64,000 nucleotides of DNA, taken from Atopsyche davidsoni (Eukaryota > Arthropoda > Insecta > Trichoptera > Hydrobiosidae). This document shows positions 1-13,900 of the stretch, in pieces. Under the pieces are notes generated by a model. That model worked only from the letters and a program-made list of their open reading frames with translations, made no database searches and was not told the DNA's origin. How positions within the stretch are numbered: position 1 is the first letter of the stretch; every line of letters starts with the position of its first letter. Position numbers and translations under genes: made by a program. Where the stretch lies: the NCBI GenBank assembly GCA_022113835.1, contig JAILWY010000021.1:5146001-5210000 (forward strand). Direction: 5' to 3'.

Positions 1-2950
1 TGGGTAAATATTCTCTAAAGACAATAAAGGCAATAGTTCTCACGAACAAAAGTCCTTGTAACCGTTTAGCTATTTGACTATAAACATTACTCATATAACG
101 AAATAAAGCAGTTCGTTATGAAAAAAATATATTATATAAATAAGTCATAACAGAGAAAAAGTTTTGCTGCTGTAGGTATTATATTTCAAATGGGTAAGCA
201 TATTTTATTTAGTATCACGAAATAAAGCAAACCTTTGAGCCAAGTTCTTTGGCATATAAGTGGTTATGGTGATAATAATATTGAATGAAGAGTATGGTGC
301 ATTTATTTAAGAGTTCAGAACCGAGCTGGAGGAGCAAATCTTGTGCAAAATGGGCGCTATCTGGTAGGATTTTGAGAAACAATCTTTAGTAGTGTTGCCG
401 TAAGTGTGAGAATGAGCCGCGTTTTGTATTATTTCACAGGAGGTTGCATTATATTCAAGCATTTTAAATAATTTAAATACAAAATTGACCGTATAATTTT
501 GTTCAACTTGTTTATCGTTGCTTTTTTGAATTATGAGTTATGAAAAATGTTATTTATAAATATTCATTCGTTATTTTAACTACACATCTTTAGTTAAATG
601 AATACACGTGAAATTATTTGTATTGACCATTTATATATAATATAGTTATAAGTATATCAACATAAGTAAATCAATGATTTTAAAATATTGATGCAATGAA
701 ATGTATTCATGCACACACATCAAGACAATGCCCAGCTATTCTAATCACTAAGCCACAATATAAAAAAAATATTACTACGAACAATAGCTTCCATTTAGAT
801 TCGTGTACGCAAAAATAATTAGTGACCACAATTTATTTTTTGCCGCACCCTTATTTTTAAGGCTCGAAAGTACAGTACAAAAATATTGAAACATCTGGCT
901 GGTGGCCAGGCGGGAGGAAGCCGGGGTCGTCAAGGGCGGGCCCGGAACAGGAAATGCAGATAAGAATGCATCAGGGGCGCTCGATCAGTTGTGCTCTGAA
1001 TTTGAACGTATTGCATGCACTTGTGACGTCGTAGTGCAAGGCTTAAAGCGAATGATGGATTTCTGTGAATATATTGGAAATATATTGTCTATTTTGTATT
1101 TTCTATAGAAGTAATATTGTGACTACTTGAGACATATTTTGAAGAGTAACGTTCACAGTACAAACAAATAACTTTTATAAAGTCAAATGAATCATATTTA
1201 TTTATTTTTATTGTCAACGTATTCTGAATGGATAATTTTACGATAAGGTTTTTACTAAATAAAAGAGTATATTTTAACCAAAATTGTTGAAGAATAATAA
1301 CTTTTTTAAAATCTGTAAAAAATATCCAGATTTAAAGCGAAGAAAACTCTTCGAGATAAAAACCGTCTCTAAACAATTTTTTTATGTAAATTTTTCTATT
1401 TAAAACATTCACCGTGCTTCCGGAGGCGATTTGTATATTTATATATTAATATATTATTTAATGTGATTTTATAACTTGGCGCCTATTAAATAACAAAATG
1501 AAAGAGAAATTAATATCCACGTTACGCGTATAATTTGATACACAACGATTCGCAGCGTTGCCGGCAAAGTGCTGTCCGTCGGTATTCAGTGACTGCCAGT
1601 CATGGAGCACTATCGCTAAATAATTGAGAAGCCGAGTACTAACAATAGTGGGGATCATATCTGGACGGTAATGGCTTCCAGAAAGCAACGTTTTGGATTT
1701 ATGACCGGATGAGGATGTGCGCCGCTCAATTGGTTTAATTATGACAATTAATATTGGGTTTGAATTGGATTTGTTGTTGGTTATCAAGCTAAATTGTTTA
1801 CTTAAGACATAGAAATAATTTAAAAAGGCTGTTTTGCGTCTTATGATCAAATGTATCTACACCTGAAAAATTAAAATTACTCTTTAATTTAACATGATCC
1901 TATCAAATTCAATGCGAAAAATTTATAGAAGTTATGCAATTTTGCAGCTTTGCTTTAATGTTTTATAAAATTTCATAAAATACACAATTTTACCTCTAAA
2001 TATTCTTAGAGGTGTGATAAATAAATTTTTAAAATAATATATAGAAGCGTAGAGAACCTAAAATAATAAAGTGAGATACATTATGCAGTCTGTGGCGACA
2101 ATAATATTTTTCAGTGTATATTTACTTTAAAAAGTTTCAAATATGATAGATAAAATGTCCGAAAAACTGAAGAACCTTCTAGCTATTTTTTTAAAAATAT
2201 ATTGTATATTTCCATTGCATTTTTATTACATTTGATTCCACGTCTTACTTTGGTTCTAATAATTCAAAGATTGATATTAAAAATTATAAAAGTACAAAAT
2301 TTTTGTAATAAAATGCCTAAGTATATTTTATTTATTATACTGGTGAATGCAGTAAATTGTCGCAATGTTTATTCTTACCTCAACTACGTTGTAGGCTAAG
2401 AGTTTTTAATGAAAATAAATAATCATGTTTTAATAAATACCCAAAAGTCTCAAACAAGTTATTACATTTTTTCTTTTTAATTAAAATTATTGTAAACGAG
2501 AATCCTATTATATGTTTTTGAAATTTTATCGACTCCGTTTCAATAACAAACTTTTTTATACCTAATAATAATTACTTGACTTATTGAATTATTTTATATA
2601 TTTATAACGGTCGTTAGTTTGAATTTTATTTGTAATTTAATACAAGAAGTATACAATTCCTAACTTAAATAGCATCGAAGATTGATGATACCACTCTAAT
2701 TAAAAATATCGAATCTAAGAGGATAGTTTTAAGTAAAACCAAGTCTTGACATTTTTAAAAATATTATTAATATCTAAAAGAATATAAAACATTATAAATA
2801 TCAATAGAGCCAATTTGTAATCATTCAAGTGTGAAAAAGAAGATTTTTATGTTAAGTAAAGTAAATAAACACATTTTAGTTAATAGCTTAATAAAAAGAT
2901 GATAAGCTATATACGGTTTTAATATAAACTATGAAACATTAATGGTTGGG
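1..2950. other. AT-rich non-coding region with two GC-richer patches
   Basis: No supported gene is present. A patch at about 895-1050 contains an open frame that lacks an ATG. Another at about 1530-1730 lies under a 130-codon minus-strand open frame. Neither shows convincing splice sites, domain motifs or coding bias, so both are recorded only as unexplained GC-richer segments. Confidence 0.6.
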
Positions 2951-2959
2951 CGAGTACAT

Positions 2960-3140
2960 CCAACTTATGCCTTAATACTCCCAGCCCTGTTTCCATCCCC
3001 TAAGCACCGTATTATCTGTGGAGTAAGACCAGACCACGTGATCATTACACACCCCCGTATTAGTAACGGATCGATTATGAAATCTGGAGGTAGCGTTGTG
3101 ACCGCTTAGGGTACTAGGAACTGTTGTAATGACATTAAAG
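2960..3140. repeat. Dispersed repeat, copy A
   Basis: This GC-richer patch in AT-rich DNA contains TCATTACACACCCCCGTATT, then CTGGAGGTAGC and a CTTAGGG block. The patch at 3945-4085 has the same words in the same order (TCATTACACCCCCGT, CTTGGAGGCA, CTAAGGG). The pair looks like two diverged members of one repeat family. The family was not identified. Confidence 0.4.
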
Positions 3141-3479
3141 TAAATAAGGGCTGGTTTACGACTCATTTTTATCTTACCTATATTTGATATGCTTTTGTAA
3201 TTTAATTGAATTGCACCATTTATGTAGCGAATTTATTTATTCTATAAAATTTATATCACATATATTGAAATTTATGTTTAGATTATACAATGCACGTATT
3301 TCGCCTAAATGATATATGGACATATTTTGTACAAATATCTATTATAATAATATGTTTAAATTCATATTGAAAAAAACTAAAAACATATATCTTTTGGTAT
3401 ATTTTTGAGGTTATTCACTGATGTCAATAAATTTTAGTTCATATCTACACAAACTTTGCTTAAAAAAACAATATAGAAA

Positions 3480-3836
3480 TATTATTTGTGTTTCAAATTT
3501 CAAATTTCGCGTTAAAATGCCTCGCATTACGCGAATTTCTTATGATCAAGTCATTGACTTCTCTAAACAATTAAAAACAGCGTTATGTATTATGAACGTA
3601 TTTTACAAGAACGTAAAAGAAACGCTACCCAAAAGACAATAAATGTATTTTTCAGTAAAAATAACATGTAATACTGCATAAAGTGTTCTTGTGATTGATT
3701 CAAATGATTCGTTTTTTTTTTGTATTAAGTTTTGACAATGTATGCATGTTTAATCGTTAACCCCGACATACGCGAATTTCACTTAACGCGATTTTTTCCA
3801 GAACGTATCCCTCGCGTAAAGCGGGGTATTACTGTA
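3480..3836 (+). mobile_element. Decayed pogo/Tigger-like DNA transposon, 3' end only
   Basis: From 3591 the frame reads YERILQERKRNATQKTINVFF and ends at TAA (3669-3671). This resembles the short basic tail with a closing (T)I.(D/V)FF motif at the end of Tigger/pogo transposases. The segment just upstream (VIDFSKQLKTALCI, to about 3590) is in a different frame, so the copy is frameshifted. The terminus at about 3757-3834 (ACGCGAATTTC, then GCGGGGTATTACTG followed by TA at 3835-3836) has the CG-containing simple style of Tigger ends and a possible TA target site. No matching left terminus was found, so the copy is truncated. Confidence 0.6.
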
Positions 3837-3944
3837 TTTGTATGCAAAAACCACATAATGCGATACAATCAATGTGGAATAAAAGACATCTGTCATAAAA
3901 AAAATTAAAATTCATATCGCGTTTAAAACGTGTCCTTTACTCCA

Positions 3945-4085
3945 GGCTCCCTGCCGCTCTGGAGTCATTACACCCCCGTGCATTAGTGGCGAGACCAACA
4001 CTGCTGGGGTACGTTTGGCGATCTTGGAGGCACTAAGGGTGGTACATTTGGGGGTGGGTTAGGTTAGATACAACACCAGATAAAA
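3945..4085. repeat. Dispersed repeat, copy B, with TTAGG-like tail
   Basis: This copy shares ordered words with 2960-3140. It ends in GGGTTAGGTTAG (4057-4067), a short run of the insect telomere-type unit. It has no coding potential. Confidence 0.4.
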
Positions 4086-7000
4086 CCGAGCAGATGACAC
4101 TTGGTAATTAAGTGCATTAGTTAATTATTCGAATGCATTGTTTGGGCGGTTATCATCCTTGTTTTTGGTTGTTATCAGCTATTAGTATGGTACAATTGAT
4201 TATCATTGGAATTAAATGACTGCAAACAGTAATGCTAAAATTTAATTTTACGATGATTAAAAAAATGAGGTTGCTTTTCCTTGGACAAATGAGAAGACTA
4301 GGATTAGAGTGACTGGTGATATGTTTATTTGAAGTTGTTTTATTATAAGTTCATTTGTATAAACCAGACAACCCCAAAACATGTATTGAAAAGTTATTTT
4401 TGAAGATTTTAAATAGAGATGGATAAAAGAAAACTATACATAAAATAATAAATTTTTTGAAATATTTCAATTTCTTTAACATTTTTTATCAAACATTTAT
4501 AATTTTTAATGACGAAATTGGATAAACCCACCCCTTATTGTTAGAAATGTAATTTAAAATATATCTAATATAAACTATCTTTTCGTGACACCTTTGAGTA
4601 CACACTGTATAATAACTTAAGTTTTATATGCTTTTATTCATTTTTAAAATATGTTTTGAAGACATCTTCACAGGTTTATACTATAATTATATATTTTTTT
4701 TAATCAATAAATGAGATTACAGCAGTGATAAATTAATTTTTGAGATATGTACAATTACTTTATACAGAAATTAATTTATATATTGTAATTTAGAAATATT
4801 TTTACCAAGATTGTTTCATTTTTAATTTCAAAAGATGTAAACTATTAAATAAGGGCAGTTTTTTAACTGTTCAATAAAAATTGCCTCAGTGAAATTTATT
4901 TTCAAATGCAGTAAGATGTGAAATCGTATAGGAACTATAATACATTATATTGGTTTTTGTATTCATAAAATCTTAAAGTTTCTTTTTGAAACTCCGTATT
5001 TGAACTCATTTGGAAAATTCCTAGTTTCTATATTGAGTCTGAAATGAATTTCCAATGCATAAAGACTTCGCTCCTGGCAGCTTCAGTTTTAACAACCGCC
5101 CTCGGAGTGGATAGAAGAAAAATTACATTTTATTGCCAGGTCATTTCTCTGCGATTGAAATTTTCAGGTTAGAAATTCCCCAGCTCAGGGAAAGCGAAAA
5201 GAAATTTACAGAATTGCCTTACTTTTAAATAAGAAATTAGAAATAAAAACAATTTTGAAAGTATTATAAAAATAGAACACAAATATTTAAGGATTCTCAT
5301 TTTCATAACTGTTTGGTAAAAAAGACATTTTAATTTGGCCAATATTATCAAATACAACGAGGACACGAGTATAAACAAAAATATAACATTAACATTAACA
5401 AACCAATTTATTTTATGACATTAATAGATAATAGTAGGGTTCAAGGAAAGATTTGATATATAATCTATTCATGTGAATACAAAAAAAAATTAACACTTAT
5501 TAAATATTTCAGAACAGAAAATCTTTTTAGTAATTGTAACACCTTATTTAAATTTAAAAAAATTCATTGTATTTTTTAAGTTTGATGAGTTGGTCAAAAC
5601 TACTATTAAAGACTCATAACTTTTCTAACACTGTTAAAAAAGCAGTTGAAACAAAATATTGTCTATATCAAACAAATACAAATACATTTTTTATTTTCAA
5701 AAGATAATATGTTTTTAAAAGTTTATTTCATAATTATCAATTTTTTTTAACGTCGTGTATATTTCATGTTCATAAATAACAAGTCCAAAACATTTTTAAA
5801 GTTTTTTGTGCCGTCATAATGCTGCATGGTGTGCAATTTACGTTTGCTAATGTATGCATTTATTAACAGAAACAAAAAGTCGAAAAAAGAAGCAGCAGTT
5901 AATAAACTATGAAGTTAATAATCCTTGCTGACTGAAACATATTGCATAACTTACCTTAAAAAGTTATCAATATAAAATATAATTTAAATTATCGTTTTCA
6001 TTCTTTGATATGCTATTATGACCATTTGGAAAATATTTTTAATGTAGTCACTAATTACGTATTAAGTAAATAATAATATTTATTAATGATCTCTGAGATA
6101 TTACGAGTGTTTGAAATCAAATGCTTACATAACTTTCAAAGTCTTCATTTTATAAGTTTATGAAATATTATTAATAGAAAATATAATTATGCATAAAAAA
6201 TATAATTATTATGACTTATGTATTTTTTCCTCACCTTATTCTGAAAGTCAGTCCTGAGTCCGTTACTCAGTTCGTGGAATTGTTTAAGCAGGCTTCTACG
6301 TTCTTACCCTCACTTTTTGCAGTTGCATCCTTGGCTTATCTAGATTTATGAGGGTTGCAGTTTAGTGGAAGGTGCGTTATTATGACGCCGCTTTACTGCT
6401 AATTGGGGAATAATTCACAGAAATATATTTTAGGTTAGGAAAAATAATATCTTTTCCCTGAGAATATTTTTTTAAAATGGCCCTAAACGGTTAGTCCTGA
6501 GTTATTCATCATTTAAATATGTAATTTCTTTAAATTTGTTTATATGTGTTGTAATATCATACAATTTTACAAATACTTGTATTTTAAGCAGAAATTAACC
6601 AGTTCATCTTATTAATACACTTTATATTATTAAAATCATAGTCAAACGACTATTTTAATTGTTTTATAAAATGATCGGTTACGCCAACCGTTTGGTTTGT
6701 GTTTTTGTTTGTAGATTTTTGGTCAAATCGGTCGTTTTACAGAAGATACCATATAAAATTATCATCACATATTTATTTAATTAAAATCAATTGCATAACA
6801 GAAAAATTTAAATAAAAATAAATTAAAGTTTTATTTACATTGTATTAAAAATTAGTGTGTAGACTTTAATGGTAATTTTAACTCTACTATATTTAGTGAA
6901 TCATAAAATTTTCTTTGACATAAAAGTAGGCTATTGTGTGAGGAAGAGGTCTGTTAACCTCATTTCGTGAATGGTTTTGGGAGGCCGTCTTTAAATTTTA

Positions 7001-8860
7001 TATATATTTTCCACAGCAATTCCGTGTGTCGTTAAGGCGTTTGAAATTTTTTTATTTTTTATTTTTACTGCAATTGTGTTTCAAAAGCGAGTCGCTTCTT
7101 GCATGCAAAAATGGCGGCTGAAAAAGCGTTATTTTATAAACATTCTCCTTGCAGTTCCCTACTGAAGCTGGGAAATTGCTCGTAACGGTTACGCTAGAAC
7201 AATGTTTGAGGCTTTATTTGCAGAGCACGAGAATGTAACCTTTTCAAATAAACACTGATTTTATTTTTAAAAAGTAGCACTATGGCTTGGCGATCGAACG
7301 AGAAAGTTGATGGTATATTTGTTATGATTGATATATTTATTTTCTCAATTGATCTCATATATAAAATGCGATAAAATAAATCAAACAAGTATCACACATA
7401 CCTCTTATAGATAAATATAGTACCGTGTCTCACGAGTTGTGATCGTAAGAAGACAATTTATTCAGTTATCTAGTAGGGTTTTTCAATAAATTTCATAAGG
7501 CAAGTTACATTTTGTTAAAATAAGTTTTGAATAAATACAAGTGTGTGGTTTTTTTTAATATTTCAGCTGACGTATCTTGGTAGACCTTATCAATAAAAGA
7601 TTACTCCCGTGTATTTTTAAACAGTCGGCACATAAGGTCTATTTAATTAATAAAGTACTTCAATAAATTATTTTATTTTAATTAATATAGACTGCCATTA
7701 AGTAAAATACGTCGATAGTTTGACTAATGTATTTACCCGTCAAAGATGATGGATGTCGGGAAATTATTAGTCAATGTTGATAAAGTAAGGAAAGCTATTT
7801 TCTCAAATCACTCTAAAACCTAAGTGAAAGTTTATAAATTCTAGAAATTTCATATTATACTTTATAATGCTTTCCATATTAGACAAAAGTTATTTCCAGT
7901 TTTTTGCCATACTTAGCTATTATAGATAAAATAATTTTAAAAAATTGATTTGGAAACATTAAAATCTTTTACCACTATTTCATTTTCCAAGGGCTAAGCT
8001 TAAAAAAATGTATATATAATGACTCTCACATACAAAATAAAACAACGAATCAATAATTTAAAAATATAATATTCGGATTGTGAATATTTGAGATTTATAC
8101 AATGTTAATTCAACGCTAAAACTTCAAACTTGTTGCAAACTCTCATTCAATATATATTCTGTTGATTATAAAAGGTCATTTATAGTTTCCCTAGACTTAT
8201 GCAATACTGATTTACAAATGGGTAGGGTTCTTGGACAAGTGGTTAGTCATGCGACAAATCCGTTTATTTCAGCTAATAGTCAATTGCTCATGCAGATTTT
8301 GGCTTCAAAGATTCATTATACTATCATTAACTAATTAAGTCTCGTTTCAATAGAGATTAAACCTATTGTATTGGATTCGCAGTACTTAAAAATCACCACT
8401 ATGGATAACAATGATTTCTCGATCTGGCAGTAATGTTTATTTTAAGAATCCCAACGAATGGTGAAACAATCTTTAAAAAATCCTTTTACCAGTGCAGTTG
8501 CAATACATCTCTCTGGCTAGAATGTAATGTTTATCTTACCATCTAACCACTTGATGAGTTGTTTTAAATATTTAACGCAGGTAAAAGTTTTTTTCATTTA
8601 TATTTGTAAATAGGTGATCATCTGAAATAGCTTTAAAAAATGCTAGCTTCAAAGACTTTGAAAAGGAGTTAAAACAAATTATTTTTATTCAATATTTAAA
8701 AAAAAAACATTATGTTGGTAATATACAAACGTTAAATCATGGTGGTTCTTAAGTTTCCATTTATGTAAATATATAATTGAAAATATTAATAGTACTTATT
8801 GGGAACCATATTTTTTGAAGTATGTATTTCAAGTGCATCCAAATAAAATGTTCAAAAATA
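4086..8860. other. AT-rich stretch with nothing recognised
   Basis: Both strands are dense in stops. There are homopolymer A/T runs and no island, repeat array or mobile element that could be supported. Confidence 0.6.
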
Positions 8861-9100
8861 TTTTAAAGTGAGAACTGAAATACACAAAGCGCATTTGAAA
8901 TGCATGCCAAAAGCACAGCGCGTGGGGCAATGCAGAACGAATTCTAACACAAATCTTACACACACCGGAAGCGGCGACTGGCAACGCCTCTGGTCGGGGA
9001 GGCTGGCTGTGCTAAAGAAGCTGTGCGTTTGTGTCCTCGTACTCGAATACTTATTTTCTCAGAAATATCATCATAAACAGAGATACAACACATAGTTAAA
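8861..9100. other. GC-richer patch of unknown role
   Basis: Bases 8880-9030 are clearly richer in G and C than their surroundings and leave a 75-codon frame open on the plus strand. That frame starts at a non-ATG codon and shows no recognisable protein motif. The patch may be a regulatory element or an old repeat. Confidence 0.3.
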
Positions 9101-11394
9101 AAATTTCAAGACTTCTCGATGTCTCGATTTTTACACATGATCGTGTTTTCATATAAGAAATAGGTTATATTGTTTAAAAATATTCATAATTCAGGCTGCT
9201 TCGTTTAACTGTGTTTGTGGAAACGTATTTTAATTAAAATTATGTGTTTTCATCTCGCTTTCATACTGAGAACGAAAATTTATTCTGCTAAGATTTAATT
9301 TACGAAATACACAAGAATGCACTTGTGATAATAATATCACAAACATTATATATCAGTTTGTACGCACATATATTTTGAATGACAAAATTATAATAAACGA
9401 ATCTTTAATATTTATTGCATGAGCTATATTTTTTTTATTTACACACTTCCAATAATACCAGACAAAATATTGTTCAATCAAAATTCAATCCTTTAATTTG
9501 TCAAGTAACAAAAGTCTAGTACCAATTATAATCGTTGTGTATTATACTGATCAAAATTAAGAAAACGAATTCGAATAGTACTTTTTTTTGGAATACGTGG
9601 TCTCCAGACGCCTTTGGTTTTGTACTATTTCATTATTTAAATAAGAGGTTCTCAACTAAACCAATCTAACTTATTCATAAATAAGTAATAGCACTTTAGA
9701 ATATACAGGCTTTCAAGCGGTCGTTTTCTACACTCCTCCACTGAGACTCCGTTTGATTTGTGGCTGGAGGGAACGTTCGATATCTTTTATTCTTTTCGTG
9801 GTTTTCCGTAATCTTGTTTATTGATTCTTTATTTTATTTTATTGAATTTTATATATCGATAGCTGCTTTTACAAATACAACTATAAGTCAAAGTGTATTT
9901 TCTAAATTACTCTGAAACCATGACCGTACTTTATCACATTATTTTTTTAAATCAAAATAAAGACTGAAACATTTACATAGTTTTGATATCATTTTTTTTA
10001 TCCACTACCGTAGTAATAAATTATCTTTTTATTTCTGAAACACGCCATGTTTTACCTGTATGAATAATATATATCATTGATTCTTCGGTAACGGGCAGAT
10101 AAATCGATGTCATTTATTCTGTATGGTATATTTATGTACGTGAAGATGATCATATTATCAACAGGGACCGTTTGTTTGATTTTTGAGAGAGTTAGTGCTT
10201 AAAACATTAAAAATATTTTAATTTAAAGAAAATACAGCCAGTTTTGGGTCAGTTTTCCGAAGGTTTTGAAATTATGCCAGTAAAAAATAACGAAGTCAAT
10301 AGTTTAACGAAAATATAAACAAATATGACATTCAATTTAACTTAAAAGCAACCCCAAAACAAATTTAATGGGTACAATTAATGAATGTAAATCTAAAATA
10401 CTATACCAGGTTAAATCATTGAGGTTATATTATAACAGGTTATATTATAAAACATAAGTTTTTTTCAAGTAAAGTTAATTATAATTTGTAATAAAAATAA
10501 GCTTTAACAAACTGCGGTGTGCGGTGTAGAAAGCAATTCAATTTTAGATTCAAGAATAAAGAATGGTTACACTGTCAGTATTGTCCGCTATGAAAATGCA
10601 TCGGAGAGGTCCAAAGCATTTCCACTGGGGATTTGCTATCGGAGAGTAAGGCTGCTTGGAAATTTGATGTTTGAAAGGCTCTTTGTTATGTGCGCTCTTG
10701 ATAATCAAATATTTAATCAAAACTAAATAATTTATATAATGTTTCTGCAAGCCTTTGAGGACGTATTGTTTTATGCATCCTTTAAAATGATCGCTTAAAA
10801 GAAATTACTTAAACGATCTATAATTTTTATATAAAATAAATTATTTATTTAAAGAATAGCATTTAAGGGATTATAGATTTCGAGCTTTCATATAATTTTC
10901 AAAAGTTAGTGCATGGATTAGTTAGTATAGTTTTAACAATTGGAGATACAATAAATATACTTTGAATAAACCTTCGGTTCTTTTAAAAGTTTTCAACTAC
11001 ACTGTGGATTTATTTTATATTTCAATATGAATGCAGCTTTTTTACATCGATGGATTTCAATTGGATGTATAATTAACTTAAACTGAAAACTTAATTATAA
11101 TTGTAAATATGGTTATTGAGATTTAAAAAGCTTAAATAAAACGAGAACTTATTTTTGAAATTGTTATTGTATTTAAAAGAAATACGAATTCATCTATACA
11201 ATTTTTATGTGTTTACAAATCTTTGTCAATGTACAATTTATGAATATTTACATATATTCTCATATCGTGATGTAATCTTAACAAGACCATCTATGAAAAT
11301 AAGGCAAAAGCTTAGTGTGTTTAGAGATTTAGTATTTACTAGCAATCGCCTTTTTGGCTCTTAATTATCTGACATTCATAAACATCTCAGAAAC
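9101..11394. other. AT-rich stretch with nothing recognised
   Basis: A moderately GC-richer piece at about 10510-10700 leaves frames open on both strands, with no motif, splice context or codon bias to support either. The rest is simple AT-rich sequence. Confidence 0.5.
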
Positions 11395-11720
11395 AAACAT
11401 ATCCCAAGGTCACAACCCAATCTGCATTAATCCAATCTAACCTAGAAAATTTATCTCGTCATATGAATCCCGGATACCCGGAAGACATTGTACTTAATTG
11501 CAAGGGGCGGATTCGGAGCGATGATGTGAAACTAGGCCGTTACGCCCATACTAAATTAAAATCCCGAACCGGCCCTGGAGGCAGCTTCAGAGTAGGAGCC
11601 ACATGGCATACTGTGAATGGAAGACCAAAAACTATCCTAATTATTAATTTAAAAAAAGCCACGTGGTCCAGAGGTTAGGTTAAATTAGGTTGGCTCAAGT
11701 GATTGCCGACCATATGGTTC
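11395..11720. repeat. Probable old repeat with TTAGG-like words
   Basis: The segment is GC-richer than its surroundings and holds a 71-codon open frame without domain signals. It ends with GAGGTTAGGTTAAATTAGGTT (11671-11691), the same TTAGG-type wording found at 4059 and 44972. That points to an interspersed repeat family, not a gene. Confidence 0.3.
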
Positions 11721-12259
11721 CAGTTTGTATCTGTACATATTTGTGGTGTCTCCAGGTTCAAAAAGATTAAAAACCATTTAAGAAAACACCTCTTTCGACA
11801 TAAGCTCTCTGTGATTTCTACGTGTACCAGCCCGGATATATTAATAATATTCTATAAATGATTTTTAACCACAATAAAATAAAACCAAATGGTTTTGGAG
11901 ACTACGTTAATTTTTAACCACATAATTGCTCGCTATCTTCTTTTCTATGTGACTCATCGTTTAGATTATCTTAGCCAGTTTGTCTTGCGCTTGTGGATTT
12001 AGGCTAGAAAATAATGCCTAATTCATCTATTTAGGATGTTTTCATTTCAAAAGATGCTTGAATACAAAATACGATGAAGCATAAATAATAGTTATGAAAA
12101 AATTCTAATACTGTCTTAATAATAATTTTCCTTGATCAGATTATCAACGGGTCTACTTATGAAAATCTTCCATATAATGTTACATAGAGCTTGCTTATAG
12201 ACGCTAAAGTCTTTTTAATGTATAATTTCCACATAGTTAAATTAACTTTTTTAACTTTC

Positions 12260-12540
12260 ATAAAAATGGATGAAATGAACACGGTTTCGGTAACACTTGG
12301 TGACCTCACTTTAGAGCCGACTGAGTGCATTCGAAAGTCAGCAAATTGTACCGGGGAAAGTATGCGCCGCGCCGCGTCCTGGGACGTCCCACTGGGACGG
12401 CGGTAATGTCCCGGGATGAAAGTGTATACGGGAGGAATCGGAAAACTTCCGAGATGTCTACGACCGATCGCTTGAGGCGAAGTCCATAATGCGGGTAACT
12501 CCGTATCGGTTATTGAGTTTGTGTTTTCTGCGCTTTAACG
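12260..12540. promoter_or_regulatory. GC-rich island, candidate regulatory element
   Basis: This is an abrupt GC-rich patch in AT-rich DNA. It contains GGACGTCCCACTGGGACGG and GTCCCGGG, that is, repeated GGGAC/GTCCC words in both orientations within 60 bases (about 12375-12420). No coding signal is seen. The function is inferred from composition and symmetry only. Confidence 0.25.
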
Positions 12541-13779
12541 TTATAGCGTCATGCTCTGTGATACACTTGTGCACTAAGATGATTTATATGAAATCTTAGA
12601 TGCAAGTTACGTTAAAATAATTTGCCTAATTCAACGTGTTGTAGATGCAGTTATTCAAAATTATTTAAACGTTTTCTAAATAATATACATTCTCAGAAAA
12701 AAAATCTAATATCACCCTTCAGAGTGAGATAATGCCTCCGAAAGACGTCTTTACAAATTACTTAGCTTTGTGGAAGTATGTTTTATTTGAATATTATAGT
12801 TAATGATTATTATTCTGGTGGTTTTATTATTATTATTTGTAAAAAAATGAAATACCTAGATAAAATTACAATCGTTCGGGTCGATACTCGTTCTTTATAC
12901 TACATTTTATAAATATAGTAATATTTGTTACGGTCCATATTTTTTTTTTTATGCCTATGCCAATGCCTATAAATAGACTCCTTTCAATCTTACTATACAT
13001 AATAAATAAAAAAATCTAAGTGTCCAGTTAATTCTAAAATAATTTATTTCAAAAACAAAAATAAGCCCGTTCTTTAATTATATCTTTATTCGATAAAACT
13101 AATACGTTGTAACACTAATTTAATTTTTCGCGCAAAAACAAGTTTGTCATTAATTAATTTAATTTGATCCAGATTTATAAAAATCGTTTATCGCCCATTT
13201 TTCTTTTCTGTTAGTTAATGTTAAGTATCAGTGGAAGTCTATTTTTAATAAGAAGTACATATTTGATCCGCTGTACTTCAGTTGCCGCTCCCCTAATACT
13301 AAGGCTTGGCCTGAAAACAATTATATTATCCACAATAAAAATGTTACGCATTTTGATTTGATTAATTAATGGATAGAGCATTATTATGTCATATTTTTTG
13401 CTATCACGAAAATGTTTCCATAATTATAATAAAATTTGATACCTTTGTAATTATTTTTAAGTACACGACGCGTAAACTTACCATTCATTTTTGATAAACT
13501 TGTTTTTTTTTTGTTGTTCAGATCATGATCGATTACTTTTAAACTTTATATAACAATTAAGAGTTTATTTTTCATTAAGTAAATGAACAAAATTTATCAT
13601 CACTTTTTTTATTTTAATCAGTCTTAGTCCGCAAAAAATATTTTTGATGAACTGTATTTGTTTAGCTATTTTATAACTCATCATATTTGGCAGAAATTTT
13701 CTTCTTTCCAGTTTTTGCTAGCTGTTAAGGTTAAATTCCTTTACAATACGCAATCAAAGCCTACTCGCAACGAAAAGCT

Positions 13780-13900
13780 GCCTAATTTTACAGACCCTTC
13801 GCAAGGGGGTAAGAAATCCATGCAACCCTCGGGTCTCCATGTGCCCTCATGTGACGTAATTAATCATCCCCGGGGTCGCGTGACACACCCCTGAAAGCTA
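13780..13900. promoter_or_regulatory. GC-rich island with CRE-like and homeodomain-like words
   Basis: This patch contains GTGACGTAATTAATCATCC (a TGACGTAA half-CRE overlapping a TAATTAAT homeodomain core) next to CCCCGGGG and GCGTGACACACCCC. The density of such words in about 100 bases suggests an enhancer-like element. Evidence is composition and motif only. Confidence 0.25.

Noticed and set aside
1458..1850. 130-codon minus-strand open frame
   Set aside because: It is one of the longest frames in the window. It has AT-driven composition at both ends, no domain, no plausible start context and no splice partner.
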